DNA from: Branchipolynoe longqiensis
Lineage: Eukaryota; Annelida; Polychaeta; Phyllodocida; Polynoidae
Length of the DNA: 64,000 nt
NCBI GenBank assembly: GCA_030323885.1
Contig: CM059200.1
Coordinates: 769,436-833,435, forward strand
Direction: 5' to 3'
The notes below the pieces were generated by a model. The model was not told the DNA's origin. It did not search any database and worked only from the letters and a program-made list of their open reading frames with translations. Each line of letters begins with the position of its first letter. Within the stretch, counting starts at the first letter, position 1. A program made the position numbers and the translations under genes. This document shows, piece after piece, positions 20,651-30,834 of this stretch.

Positions 20651-21929
20651 GTGAAAACATTAAAGTGTGGTTAATTTTGGCACACATGTCGAAATTCTGA
20701 TACCACATTCTTCAGAATTCACCGGTTCAACTAAATAGACTTAGCACGCTCTTCTGTACAGCAACTAATGCTTAAAGCCGCATAGTCCGACGAAAGCGTT
20801 ACATATTGTAAAAATATACGGATTTTCGGTTTAGATTTATATATTGGTAAAGAGCATGATTATTCTTGGGTGACAGAATAAGTAAGGGGTTATGTAATCT
20901 AATGAGCAATGAGGCCCACTCACATTATGACATGTAATAGACTATGTGAAATATATGTGCATGCATGGTGCCTAGAGATTAATGAAGAGATGTGGTATAT
21001 CAGAAGTAGTTTAAGGTTGAAGAAATGTTCCTCTATGTATTCATAAAGAATGCAATTGGAGAAAAAGGACATTTTAGTATATATATATATTTTTAACTGT
21101 TTGCAACTATCTGTCACCAGGGTGCCGAATGGCCTAGCACACCAGCCTAATCAACATATACACTAAGGCGCCGCCTGCAGCTGGGGATGAGTCACCATTA
21201 CTCAAATGGGGTGGTGCCGCCTCCCAGGCTGGTTTTTTTTTTTTTTTGATTGGCGGGTTGTGGGATGGCCAGTCGCTCTCTCTCCCCAGGCCCCTGACCA
21301 CACTAGCAGCATAAGATTAATGATTAATGAAAAACAGACCGATGCTCCCGTCACACTGGACATCGGCACTCTTCTCCTGCCTCTTGAATGAGACAGACCT
21401 ATTCTTGAGCAGGACCCCAGACACTCTGTCTGATGCTAGCAAAATTCACCTATTCCAATTGAATGTGTGCAACAACCCTGGGGCTCTGGTTCCATGGGCT
21501 GTAGGCACTGATTTTGAGACTAACTATAGAGACCAATGAGTTGCTGTGTGGACAGAACAGGAGGGGTGAGGGTGATAGGTCACTGATAGGTGAGCAGGAG
21601 TTGTTGCCAATAAAGCACAACATCCTCACTGTCTATCTTTGTCCTTGTCATCCTTTGTTCCTTATTATGGTTAATGTGTTAGTAATCTGGGTTCGAATAA
21701 TAGCATCACAGGTGATATGAAGGGGGAAGAGTCTGTTGGTATCATCTGGTGTCCAAAACGTGGCCGGGCATCCAGAAATATCACAATATGATTCTACATA
21801 TCTAACCTGGACACTGGTGCACTAATTAAACATTTGTTGTAGCAAATAAGGGAATAACGGTCCATTTATTAGAACATGTTACTGCTGAAAGCCATGGTGT
21901 CAAACCTTTGACATGCATACCAAAATTAA

Positions 21930-22203
21930 TACAGTATAACCCCGTTAAACCAAACTCGATTAAACCAAACAATCGGTTAATCCAAACTTTCTTCCGTGGC
22001 CCGACAAAATACTACCATTTATCATACAGAAAAGTTGGTTAAACCAAAGTCAGTTAATCCAAATTGTCCCCATACATTGTATATTACATTCATTTTGCCA
22101 AAGCCAAGTCAAAGTCGAAGCCAAAGCTCGGTTAAACCAATGATCGGTTAATCCAAAAAATGTTCTAGGGTCCCTTCAAGTTTGGTTTAACGGGGTTATA
22201 CTT
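21930..22203. mobile_element. MITE-C, pogo-like
   Basis: TACAGTATAACCCCGTTAAA and TTTAACGGGGTTATACT are terminal inverted repeats. The interior has 'ggttaaaccaa/ggttaatccaa' in both senses. A second copy is at 55273-55693. Confidence 0.85.
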
Positions 22204-22205
22204 TA

Positions 22206-23095
22206 TTATACCTAACTGTCCCAGATAATCCCAACATTGCCTCCACGTTAAGCTGGTTGCGCTTGTTCTATTTACAAACACAGACTGGACAGTTGCCATG
22301 GTGACTGACCTGTCGATCACTATCTCTAAGTCTAACTGTTTTGGCTGTTTGGATTGAAATAGTGTACAGCCACGAGTTACAGTCAGTAGACAAGATATTA
22401 ATTCCAATCACGAGACGGTGGTTCCAATGCACAGTGTTTATCTATGTAGACGGGTTTATCTTTCCAACGGCAGGGTGCATTGGAGGATGCGTGGAAGAAA
22501 AACAAACCCGCGCGAAGCACATGTTGCATGCTAATACACTGGGTGCAGCTATGAAATGTGCTAGTTTCAGCTCATCTCAGCTCTTGTTTTAAACATAGAA
22601 TACCAACTTAAAATACATATATAATAAATTAAGATGTTAATCTTTTATCCAACATTGCATTTACATTAATCCAATCAGCACATCATATGCCATCTGCATT
22701 TAGATTTACATAAATTTGGGCACTCAGATTAGTAGCCGGAGTCAGTTTTACTTATTTTATTCATGTTTTTATTTATATCCTATGGTTAATGACATATGTC
22801 GAACTAGAAAATGAAACAACTGTCTGTTGACACATTTTAATATTTAAAACAAGAATTAATAATGGTGATGTGGATATGAGCCTTAAAGTGACTGATTGTT
22901 TTGTGTGTGTATGTTTCTTAGCTCAAAATACTGAAGTATGGCTAGTTTTGTCTTAAATATATTCATTATATCATTATATTGCATGTGTGCATCCATGTTT
23001 ATACCAAATTGTTATCTATTTCTATTAATTTTGAATAAAATCTAAGTTTTGCCCTACGTGTATCGACAAAATCAGTGGCCGCACGTTTGTGTTTT
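22206..23095. other. intron, no recognisable feature
   Basis: AT-rich, no repeated unit and no supported ORF seen. Confidence 0.4.
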
Positions 23096-23099
23096 GCTC

Positions 23100-23850
23100 T
23101 CTAGCAGTCATGTGACATAGACAGACCTGTCTAGCAGCCCTGTCACAGTTACAGACCCGCCTAGCAGCCCTGTCACAGAGACAGACCCGTCTAGCAGCCC
23201 TGACACAGAGTTAGACCCGTCTCACAGCCCTGTCACAGAGACAGACCCATCTAGCAGCCCAGTCACAGAGACAGACCCGTCTAGCAGCCCTGTCACAGAG
23301 ACAGACCCATCTAGCAGCCCTGTCACAGAGACAGACCTGTCTAGCAGCCCTGTCACAGAAACACGTCTAGCAGCCCTGTCACAGAGACAGACCCGTCTAG
23401 CAGCCCTGTCACAGCGACAGACCCGCCTAGCAGCCCTGTCACAGAGACAGACCTGTCTAGCAGCCCTGTCACAGAGTTAGACCCGTCTCACAGCCCTGTC
23501 ACAGAGACAGACCCATCTAGCAGCCCAGTCACAGAGACAGACCCGTCTAGCAGCCCTGTCACAGAGACAGACCCATCTAGCAGCCCGGTCACAGAGACAG
23601 ACCCATCTAGCAGCCCTGTCACAGAGACAGACCCATCTAGCAGCCCTGTCACAGAGACAGACCCGTCTAGCGGCCCTGTCACAGAGACAGACCCATCTGG
23701 CAGCCCTGTCACAGAGACAGACCCGTCTAGCAGCCCTGTCACAGAAACAGACCCATCTAGCAGCCCTGTCACAGAGACAGACCCATCTAGCAGCCCTGTA
23801 ACAGAGACAGACCCGTCTAGCGGCCCTGTCACAGAGACAGACCCGCTCGA
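23100..23850. repeat. 30-bp minisatellite, about 25 units
   Basis: The unit 'cagagacagacccatctag' + 'cagccctgtca' is 30 bp. As a multiple of three it keeps a 114-codon minus-strand frame open (10-residue repeat T-G-L-L-D-G-S-V-S-V). It lies wholly in the intron after exon 24040-24152. Confidence 0.95.
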
Positions 23851-24039
23851 ACGTCCGACTCCACTGACTGAAAAAGACTTGGATAGGGCACGTTACCTAA
23901 CCAGATGCTTATTGTACATTCTTATTGTGTCCATAAATGCATTGACTGCTACTTGCTTTGTTGTCGCGTGTGAGCGTACATACTATATATATACACAGAT
24001 GTCAGAGTGTGTTGAGTGTGTAGATGAATGTCAGCTCAC

Positions 24040-24152
24040 CTTCGCAGTTATCCATTGGCCGGGCAGTGATCTCCATTTGCTTGCGGCAGGATTCCTCTCT
24101 CATCTGGCACTCGTTGCCGTAGGTTTTGCCATCAGATCCACAGACTGGAGCC
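24040..24152 (-). CDS. AGRN: agrin exon: Kazal half of a follistatin domain (probably FS8)
   Basis: This 113-bp exon lies between the acceptor TTGGTACGCAG (phase 2) and the donor GTGAGCTGAC (phase 1). It encodes A-P-V-C-G-S-D-G-K-T-Y-G-N-E-C-Q-M, then E-S-C-R-K-Q, and ends P-M-D-N-C-E. The Kazal signature and Cys spacing are intact. With 28730-28847 it forms a full FS domain. The next exon in transcript order (18791) completes the split codon as Asp. A 30-bp minisatellite ends about 180 bp beyond the donor. Confidence 0.94.
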
Positions 24153-24299
24153 CTGCGTACCAACAGAACCACCACTATAGCCACCTTTCTTCACAAGGAT
24201 TCATTTGTGTGTGCAGACCAGAATATCATCCTGTAGATGGGGGCTGACCAACATTATAACTCATTTGAAAAAAAAGATAGTGTTGTGAATGGACTAATT

Positions 24300-25256
24300 A
24301 AAACGACAAACACACCTACACAATATGATTAAATCTCTTATTAAAACAATAGTACAAAGTAACTGAAAATAAATTTCTAGTAAAACAAAGACAAAATAAC
24401 TGTGTGTACATTTCTAGTAAAACAATAAACCAAGAGATAACTATTGGTAGATTTGTAGTAAAAATACAAAATAAGTGAGGGTAAATTTCTAGTAAAACAG
24501 AAGCACAAAATAACTGCATGTAATGCTCTAGTAAAACAACAACAAATAATGGTGGTAAATTTCTAGAACATTACAACTTAATTGTGGGTAAACAATGACA
24601 CAAAATAAACACGGGTAAAGTTCTTGTAAAGAAGTAACACAAACTGTGGGCAAATTCCTAGTAAAATAACTGCAGATAAATTTATATTGAAACAATGCCA
24701 CAAAAAAGGTGGGGTTCATTTCTAGTAAAACTGCTTCAATCTAAGTAAATAACAGAAAAAAAACCCACTGGTAAATTTGTAGTAAAACAGCACAAATTAC
24801 CCAGGGGTAAATTTGTAGTACAACAGCAGATAATAACTACTGATACTGATAAGACAAGATATCTGTGGGTAAATTTCCAGTAAATCAATAACACAAGATA
24901 ACTGAAGGTACATTTTTCTTAGATCAATAATACAAGATAACTCTGGGTCAATTGTTTTTGTAAATCAATAATAAGATAACTCGGGGTAAATTTCTCATGA
25001 ATTGATAACACAAGATAACTACGGATAAATTGTATGTGAATCAATAACACAGGATAAATACTGGTAAATTTCCCATAAATCAATAAAATAAGATAATTAC
25101 AGGTAAATATCTAATAAATCAATAACACAAGATAACTGTGTGTAAATTTCTCATCAATCAATAACAATAAATTTCTCGCAAATCAATAATAAGATAACTA
25201 CGGGTCAATTTTATGTCAATCAATAAGATAATTTAACTGTGGGTCAATTTCTCATT
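24300..25256. repeat. ~45-50-bp degenerate minisatellite (left part)
   Basis: Units of 'gataactgtgggtaaattt' + 'ctagtaaaacaataacaca'. It resumes at 28188-28725 on the other side of the DIRS-like element, so one array has been split by the insertion. Confidence 0.85.
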
Positions 25257-25547
25257 GGTCGTAATGCGAAGCATTACGCTTGATGCGAGGAGAGGAAGAG
25301 AACCGCCCCGCGCTGTCGCGCGGCGCTCACACCTCACCAGACCCCGCCGCCCGCCGCTTCCTCCCCCGCCCCCGTGTCGCGCAGCATTCGCGCCTCACGC
25401 GACGCCAGCTGCTCGCCCTCCCCCGGGCCGGCAGCTTTCACACTCACCTGCTGTCGCCGCCCCCTTCCCTTCCCTTATAAGGCCGCCCGTCGGCCTCCCT
25501 CTGCATTCGCCCTCCTGCCGCCTTCCAGCTCTCTGCCCTTCTTTCCT
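25257..25547 (+). repeat. DIRS-like A1 repeat
   Basis: Starts with the hairpin CGTAATGC-GAA-GCATTACG and contains a TATA-like CCCTTATAAGG near 25474. Matches A2 (27579-27876) apart from small indels. Confidence 0.85.
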
Positions 25548-25591
25548 GAACCTCCTCCTCGGACCGCTGCCCCGCCTCAGGCTCCTGCACC

Positions 25592-26488
25592 ATGCCCGGA
25601 CACGGAAAGGGAAGAGGCCGCAAGAGCACCAGGCTCACCGCCCGGGCCACACCGGGGCCCGCCTCGGGCTCGCCCGGCGGCGCCTCAACATCCCCGGCTC
25701 TGGCTTCCCCCTCGGCCACCTCGGGCGCCGACACAGCCATCATACTCCAGGCCCTGCAGCGCCTCACTACGCGCATGGACGCCTTCGAGTCGGCGGGAGC
25801 CCGAGGAGCGCCGGAGCAGATGCAGGCAGGGTACAGCACGCCGCCCGCCCCAGCTCCTCGGGCGCAGACCGCCGCCGGGGCCCGGCCCCCGCCGCCACCT
25901 CAAGCGACTCTGCCCGGGGCAGCCCACCCCCACTACCAGCAGTACGACCGCCTCGCCGCCCGAGGCGGCCCCGCGCCTGCCCCGGCCTACCTCCAGGACA
26001 TCGCCGAGGACTACACCCCAGCATCCGCGGCCGACGCCGTCCGAGACATCCTCGCTTCCGCCGAGGCGCAGCGCGCCGGCAGGCGCCAAGGCATCCCCTC
26101 GGGATACATTTTCCCCTCGGACCTCATCGAGAGGGGCCCGGAGCGGAAGCCAGTGAAGAGAGGGGAGGCCACCCGCGATGAATATAACCTCGCCCTCCTC
26201 ACCCTCGCCGGTCATCCAGCCTTCCCCGTGATGAGGGATATCCTCATGCATCCGTGGCCTACCGTCCGCTGCTACTCCGAGGCCATCTTCACCTGGATAG
26301 CGGACGGGAGGCTCCCCCACGGATGGCATGACCCTGTGGCCCTCAACACGCTGAGGATGGACTCCATCACCACGCCCACCCCTCCGGCAACACCAGTTTC
26401 CCGAGGCGAGGACTCGCCCCGAGGCGAATGGGCCCGAGGCACACACCTGCCCCGGCCCCAAGCCGACACCCCGCACCGCCTACGATAG
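25592..26488 (+). CDS. gag-like protein of the DIRS-like element (first frame)
   Basis: A 298-codon frame starting M-P-G-H-G-K-G-R-G-R-K, just downstream of A1. The first ~150 residues are Ala/Pro/Arg-rich and disordered. Residues ~180-260 look folded: Y-N-L-A-L-L-T-L-A-G-H-P, then W-P-T-V-R-C-Y-S-E-A-I-F-T-W-I, and D-G-R-L-P-H-G-W. No catalytic motif. The frame stops at 26486. The conserved Cys/His tail continues in the +1 frame (26472-26708), so a frameshift separates them. I infer a structural gag from position and the tail; no close homologue is recognised. Confidence 0.6.
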   Translation: MPGHGKGRGRKSTRLTARATPGPASGSPGGASTSPALASPSATSGADTAIILQALQRLTTRMDAFESAGARGAPEQMQAGYSTPPAPAPRAQTAAGARPPPPPQATLPGAAHPHYQQYDRLAARGGPAPAPAYLQDIAEDYTPASAADAVRDILASAEAQRAGRRQGIPSGYIFPSDLIERGPERKPVKRGEATRDEYNLALLTLAGHPAFPVMRDILMHPWPTVRCYSEAIFTWIADGRLPHGWHDPVALNTLRMDSITTPTPPATPVSRGEDSPRGEWARGTHLPRPQADTPHRLR

Positions 26489-26708
26489 GCACACTCACGG
26501 GGCCCCCTGCCCCGCCTGGAACCGCGATCCCGCCTCGTGCGATCGGGCCCACATCGGGGAGGCCCACGGCGAGGTGGGAGACAGGCGCCGGCACATCTGC
26601 GCCTACTACGCCAATGTGCGGCGCATATTAACAAGGCACTGCGAGGCCGAATGCCTCACCAAGCAAGCCCGTGAGCGCCAGACCCCTGCCGCCTCGGCGG
26701 ATTTTTGA
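26472..26708 (+). pseudogene. Cys/His tail of the gag-like protein in the +1 frame
   Basis: Reads C-P-A-W-N-R-D-P-A-S-C-D-R-A-H, then R-R-H-I-C-A-Y-Y, then R-H-C-E-A-E-C. C..WN....C....H and H-(I)-C plus H-C...C recall the C-terminal zinc-binding segment of DIRS/Ngaro ORF1 proteins. A continuous reading needs a +1 shift near 26472-26486, either decay, a sequencing indel or programmed shifting. Confidence 0.5.
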
Positions 26709-26715
26709 TCCGCCG

Positions 26716-26741
26716 CCCCCCCCCCCCCCCCCCCCCCCCCC
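26716..26741. repeat. 26-base poly(C) run
   Basis: Lies eight bases after the gag-tail stop and is followed by CGGCCGGCCCGGGGGG. Likely length-unstable and error-prone in sequencing. Confidence 0.95.
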
Positions 26742-27312
26742 GGCCGGCCCGGGGGGCCCCTCCCGGCGCCTCACCCTCACCACTGCCGACAGCCCGCGAC
26801 TTCCACCGACAACCTCCCAGCGTCCACCGACCGCAGCCTCACACCTCAGACCACAGCCCAGCCCAGCCCACGAGAAGCCCTCTGCCCAGACCACAACCGC
26901 CGACCAGCACGACCACCGACAACCCCTCAGCGACCACCAATCGAAACGCCGCCCAGACGAAGCCGGTTTTCACCACCTCGCACCTCACACCTCGGACGAC
27001 ACGGCCCAGCCTCACGAGGGACCCTCCCCGGACAGCCCAGCCACCGGCGCTCACGACACCGCCTTCATGAACCCGCCTGACCCGCCCCCGACTCCCACCC
27101 CGCCCAGCCCTGAGGAGTTCGCTGCCCCCCTGATCGACCCTCGCCGGACCTCCTCCCCCCAGACCTCAGGAGCGGGCCTCCCTTTTTTGGCCGCCCGCTC
27201 CCCCTCCAAGTAGGCCCCGGACCTCCCTCTCAACCAGCCCTGCCTTCCTGGGCCCCCGCCTCGGGCGCCCCCACCGCGCCTCGGGCGCGCCTCGAGCCCT
27301 CTCCTTACTCTT
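26742..27312 (+). other. Pro/Thr-rich open stretch between gag and B1
   Basis: Overlapping Pro-rich frames remain open because of the high GC content (for example 26671-27213). Composition alone explains them. No RT, RNase H or recombinase motif. Confidence 0.4.
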
Positions 27313-27578
27313 TGGCGGAGGGCTCCTCGGCCCCCCCCTCTACCAGAACTCTGACATTGCTCCTTATGGGCTCCTCCTGTTCTCTTCTGCTCCTCATGAG
27401 CCCCTCACTGTATTGCTCACTGTATTGCTCCTCCCGAGCCTGTCATTGCTCCTCTTGAGCCCCTTCCTCTTATTTTGTACCTCCTCAGCCTGTGTTACCT
27501 GTTCCCCTGTATGCTCTGTTGAGGCATCAATAAACGCCTTTTTCCCACCCCCGCCTTCCCTCTTCCTTTTCGCGCATC
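27313..27578 (+). repeat. DIRS-like B1 repeat with poly(A) signal
   Basis: Contains 'gttgaggcatcaataaacgc' (AATAAA) and ends CTTTTCGCGCATC, directly joined to A2. Matches B2. Confidence 0.85.
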
Positions 27579-27876
27579 GGTCGTAATGCGAAGCATTACG
27601 CTTGATGCGAGGAGAGGAAGAGACCCTCCCCCCGCCCCGCGCTGTCGCGCGGCGCTCACACCTCACCAGACCCCGCCGCCCGCCGCTTCCTCCCCCGCCC
27701 CCGTGTCGCGCAGCATTCGCGCCTCACGCGACGCCCGCTGCTCGCCCTCCCCCGGGCCGGCAGCTTTCACACTCACCTGCTGTCGCCGCCCCCTTCCCTT
27801 CCCTTATAAGGCCGCCCGTCGGCCTCCCTCTGCATTCGCCCTCCTGCCGCCTTCCAGCTCTCTGCCCTTCTTTCCT
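27579..27876 (+). repeat. DIRS-like A2 repeat
   Basis: GGTCGTAATGCGAAGCATTA start, TATA-like CCCTTATAAGG, ends 'ctgcccttctttcct'. The B1-A2 junction CGCGCATCGGTCGTAATGC would be the circle junction in the DIRS/Ngaro model. Confidence 0.85.
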
Positions 27877-27920
27877 CCACCCACCCACCCGACTACCCCT
27901 CCTCCACCCTCCTCCCTCTG

Positions 27921-28187
27921 CGGCGGAGGGCTCCTCGGCCCCCCCTCTACCAGAACTCTGACATTGCTCCTTATGGGCTCCTCCTGTTGTTCTCTTCTGC
28001 TCCTCATGAGCCCCTCACTGTATTGCTCACTGTATTGCTCCTCCCGAGCCTGTCATTGCTCCTCTTGAGCCCCTTCCTCTTATTTTGTACCTCCTCAGCC
28101 TGTGTTACCTGTTCCCCTGTATGCTCTGTTGAGGCGTCAATAAACGCCTTTTTCCCACCCCCGCCTTCCCTCTTCCTTTTCGCGCAT
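27921..28187 (+). repeat. DIRS-like B2 repeat
   Basis: Same as B1 with a three-base insertion ('cctgttgttctc') and g for a in 'gaggcgtcaataaacgcc'. Ends at the resumption of the host minisatellite. Confidence 0.85.
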
Positions 28188-28725
28188 CAATCAATAACAC
28201 AAGATAACTGTGGACACATTTCTCGCGAATCAATAATAAGATAACTACAGGTAAATTTTATGTGAATCAATAAGACAAGATAACTGTGGGTAAATTTCTT
28301 ATAAATCAATATCACAGGATAAATAATGGTAAATTTCCCATGAATTCCGGCCGACTGGATACCGAATGCGTGTCGCGCCACCCGAAATTGCTTCCCCCCG
28401 CACATCTTCCTCCTGATTGGAGGATATCCCGCCACCCACAAACAGCTCCCCCGCAAATCTTCCTCCTGATTGGGGGAGGCCCGCGTCTCAGCGAACCAAG
28501 AGACGGGGGAGTACAGGTGGCACAGCGACCAGCCCCCAGCCGGTCGCGTCACAATAGGGCCCCCTACAGCCTAAATAATATTAGCATAACTAGTTATACC
28601 CCAGGAATCAATAACACAAGGTAACTGTGGGTAAATTTCTCGTAAATCGATAACACAAGATAAATGGTGGTAAATCAATAAAACAAGATAGCCGCGGGTG
28701 AATCGCTGGTGAGACGCGGCTCAGC
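28188..28725. repeat. ~45-50-bp degenerate minisatellite (right part), with a foreign 230-bp insert
   Basis: 'caataacacaagataactg' units run from 28188 to 28340 and 28605 to 28715. Between them (28340-28600) is unrelated sequence with 'cacatcttcctcctgattgg' twice. The array ends ~20 bp from the donor of exon 28730-28847. Confidence 0.8.
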
Positions 28726-28729
28726 TCAC

Positions 28730-28847
28730 CTGATTGCGTCACAGTTGAAGTTGCAGACACAACCATGGGAGCCTTCGGCGTCGTATTCACACGTGCCGCC
28801 GTACCGGCAGGTCGTCTCGTCGCACACGTCCACTGTCGAACCCTCGT
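28730..28847 (-). CDS. AGRN: agrin exon: acidic linker and EGF-like half of a follistatin domain (probably FS8)
   Basis: This 118-bp exon runs from the acceptor GACTGTTGTAG (phase 1) to the donor GTGAGCTGAG (phase 2). It reads D-E-G-S-T-V-D-V-C-D-E, then T-C-R-Y-G-G-T-C-E-Y, then G-C-V-C-N-F-N-C-D-A-I-R. The N-terminal D-E-G-S completes the Ser-Gly/acidic attachment motif begun in 34040-34255. The next exon (24152) starts with a single G, giving R-A-P-V-C-G-S-D-G across the junction. C-V-C-(D/N)-F matches vertebrate FS8. The donor side runs into the 'gataac..gggtaaatt' minisatellite within about 20 bp. Confidence 0.93.
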
Positions 28848-28861
28848 CTACAACAGTCACC

Positions 28862-28945
28862 CGCCAAGGCACAGCGTTAGTCTCCCCGCCGCCTCCCACG
28901 CCCACACAACCTCGCGGGTTCGAATCCCGGGGGGGGGGGGAGGGC
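28862..28945 (+). mobile_element. possible tRNA-derived fragment
   Basis: CGCGGGTTCGAATCCCGG is a strong B box/T-arm, followed by a G run. No A box was identified. Confidence 0.35.
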
Positions 28946-29015
28946 AAAGTCAAAACCAAAAGGGCTCAGGAAGAATTGGGTGATTTCTGTTGTTGCGTGG
29001 TGGTTGGTATTAATT

Positions 29016-29205
29016 AGAGTAGGGTGAGGGTGGGTGAGGGTGTGTGTGTGTGTGTGTGTGAGGGTGTGTGTGTGGGTGGGGGCGTGTGTGTGTGGGTGAG
29101 GGTGTGGGTGTTGGTGAGGGTGTGGGTGTGTGCGTGTGCGTGGGTGTTGGTGTGGGCGTGGGTGTGCGTGTGGGTGTGGGTGTTGTGGAGGTGGTTGCTT
29201 GGTTG
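29016..29205. repeat. GT-rich microsatellite (gggtgtgtg)
   Basis: Alternating (GT)n and GGGTGT units; low-complexity frames on both strands. Confidence 0.95.
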
Positions 29206-29312
29206 TTGGGGTTTTACATCCTGGCAAGATTATATCAGGACAGGTTCCAACTTGTGACAGCGCACACTCATTGCGATATTATAGTGTTGCCCCACTAAGA
29301 GACCAGGCGGCC
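29200..29312 (-). mobile_element. SINE-B fragment
   Basis: 'ttggggttttacatcctgg' and 'gttgccccactaagagacc' match the SINE-B body in reverse. Confidence 0.6.
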
Positions 29313-29450
29313 AAGGGAGGGGAGGGGAGGGGGGCGTGAGAGGGGGGAGGGGGAGGTGAAAAATGAAGGGGGCAGGGAAGAGGAGGGAGGGGGAGTGAGA
29401 GTGAAGGACGGTGGAGTGGAATGTGAATGGGAGTGAAGAGGAGGTGGAGG
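29312..29450. repeat. purine-rich tract (gggagg)
   Basis: Nearly uninterrupted G/A strand, a candidate for triplex or G-quadruplex structure. Confidence 0.8.
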
Positions 29451-29469
29451 GACCTCCCCGAGTGATGGC

Positions 29470-30320
29470 GAATTAATAACAGAAGGACTCAAGTTTGGTG
29501 ATCAGTAAGAGATGACCAACACATACAGCATATTACTTATTAAAACATTATTATAGTAAGAGAATAACAAATAACAGAACAAAAGGAGAAGGCAGGAGAG
29601 AAGGGGGATGCATAGTAGATTAAAGAATTAGGGGGACATTCATATTCGAATCGCCGATTTGAAACAGCTGCTATGGACAAAGGATGTAGGCTAATTTCCT
29701 ATGTTAAACTGTAGGGAAATTAGGGGAGGTATTCTATGTGTTTATTCTCGAATATAGTACTAGTGTAAGCAGAGCGAAAATGGGGGTGGCGAGAGGAATG
29801 GAATCTTTTATGGAATTTACGAGCAAACAATGTTTTTACGAGTCAAACTTATGGAAGACAAGAGTAGTGTTTGATGAGGAATTAGGCTGCAAGATGAAGT
29901 ATTGGTATTAGATTGGAGGGTTATTGCATAAACAGTCCTACATGTAGTATACGACCTGAGCCTAAGAAAGAGTGACATTTTTCCCACTGTGCGCTGAGAA
30001 TGACATGCGAGCAGACGACTTTTTTTTCTCTCTCTCGGTTAATGATCAAACATATTTCATTGAATTTTATTGACATCATACACTTATTTTTTGGTGCTAC
30101 ACCAGACGACATTTATTCGCCCTAATTTGACTGATTTCAGACTTTTTTTTGTTACCACAAACATTTCCTGTCCTCACTAAAAATCAACGATTCATAGTAG
30201 GGGGGAATCATATTTCATTGAATTTCACTCATAGCAGACGACATTTCAGACGATATCTCATTACACATGACATTTTGGTCAAAGCAGACGACAATCTGTA
30301 AAAGTCACCCTTTCTTATGC
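29470..30320. other. intron, no recognisable feature
   Basis: Unique-looking sequence. 'agcagacgacattt' recurs a few times (30010-30295) without a regular period. Confidence 0.4.
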
Positions 30321-30321
30321 T

Positions 30322-30655
30322 TATACTGTATATGTCCCAATAGAAGCATGCTACCCAATAGAGGCAGACCCTTCATTTCAAGATTGAAAGCACGCACACA
30401 AATTTACGATCATATTCAGACTGATTGCACATAAAATAAGACAATCCCACTTTATTCCAGAGGCACGACAAAAACAAATAAAAATTTACGATCAAATTCA
30501 GACTGAATGGACAACATAAAATAAGACAATCCCACTTTATTTCAGAGGCACGACAAAAACAAATCCATGAAATTCTTTAGCTTTGAATAGACGCGCATCC
30601 ATGTGTCTGCACTCGCACAGTGCGCGTCTATTGGGACATATACGGTAGGCTATAC
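30322..30655. mobile_element. foldback/MITE with TATATGTCCCAATAGA termini
   Basis: Left ATACTGTATATGTCCCAATA is complementary to right TATTGGGACATATACGGTA. The interior holds two ~82-bp direct copies starting 'tttacgatcatattcagac'. Confidence 0.75.
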
Positions 30656-30834
30656 ATGACTTTAGGTGAAGGGCAATCAATCAGAGGGTCCAGTTGAAGT
30701 AGGTTTGTAGTCTGCAAGTAAGATGGTGGTGGGGGTGAGCAGAAAACAACCCCGTGACACACGTGACACCCCACGTGACCCAACCCCACCCGCACTAACG
30801 AGTGGTCAGTAAGCTGTGAATCACCACAGACAGG

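Larger units (their letters stand above)
25257..28187 (+). mobile_element. non-autonomous DIRS-order (Ngaro/PAT-like) retrotransposon with split direct repeats
   Basis: Layout A1 (25257-25547), gag-like region (25592-26708), B1 (27313-27578), A2 (27579-27876), short C-rich spacer, B2 (27921-28187). A1/A2 and B1/B2 are near-identical pairs. Because A and B are separated at the left but joined at the right, this is not an ordinary LTR pair. No target duplication is apparent, as expected for tyrosine-recombinase elements. The element encodes no reverse transcriptase, RNase H or recombinase. GC and CpG content are far above the surroundings. An alternative is a full element in tandem with an internally deleted copy. 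Confidence 0.78.

Noticed and set aside
23488..23832. 114-codon repeat protein (T-G-L-L-D-G-S-V-S-V)n
   Set aside because: Product of a 30-bp satellite whose period is a multiple of three, inside an agrin intron.
25255..27213. Several long overlapping frames on both strands of the GC-rich region as separate genes
   Set aside because: High GC depletes stop codons. Only the 25592-26488 frame, followed by the Cys/His tail, has protein-like segments.
25257..28187. Ordinary LTR retrotransposon
   Set aside because: A and B are contiguous only at the right-hand end; the left end has A alone, and there is no PBS, PPT or target duplication.
28910..28945. A tRNA gene at the strong GGGTTCGAATCCC box
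   Set aside because: No matching A box, acceptor stem or anticodon arm upstream; most likely a SINE remnant.
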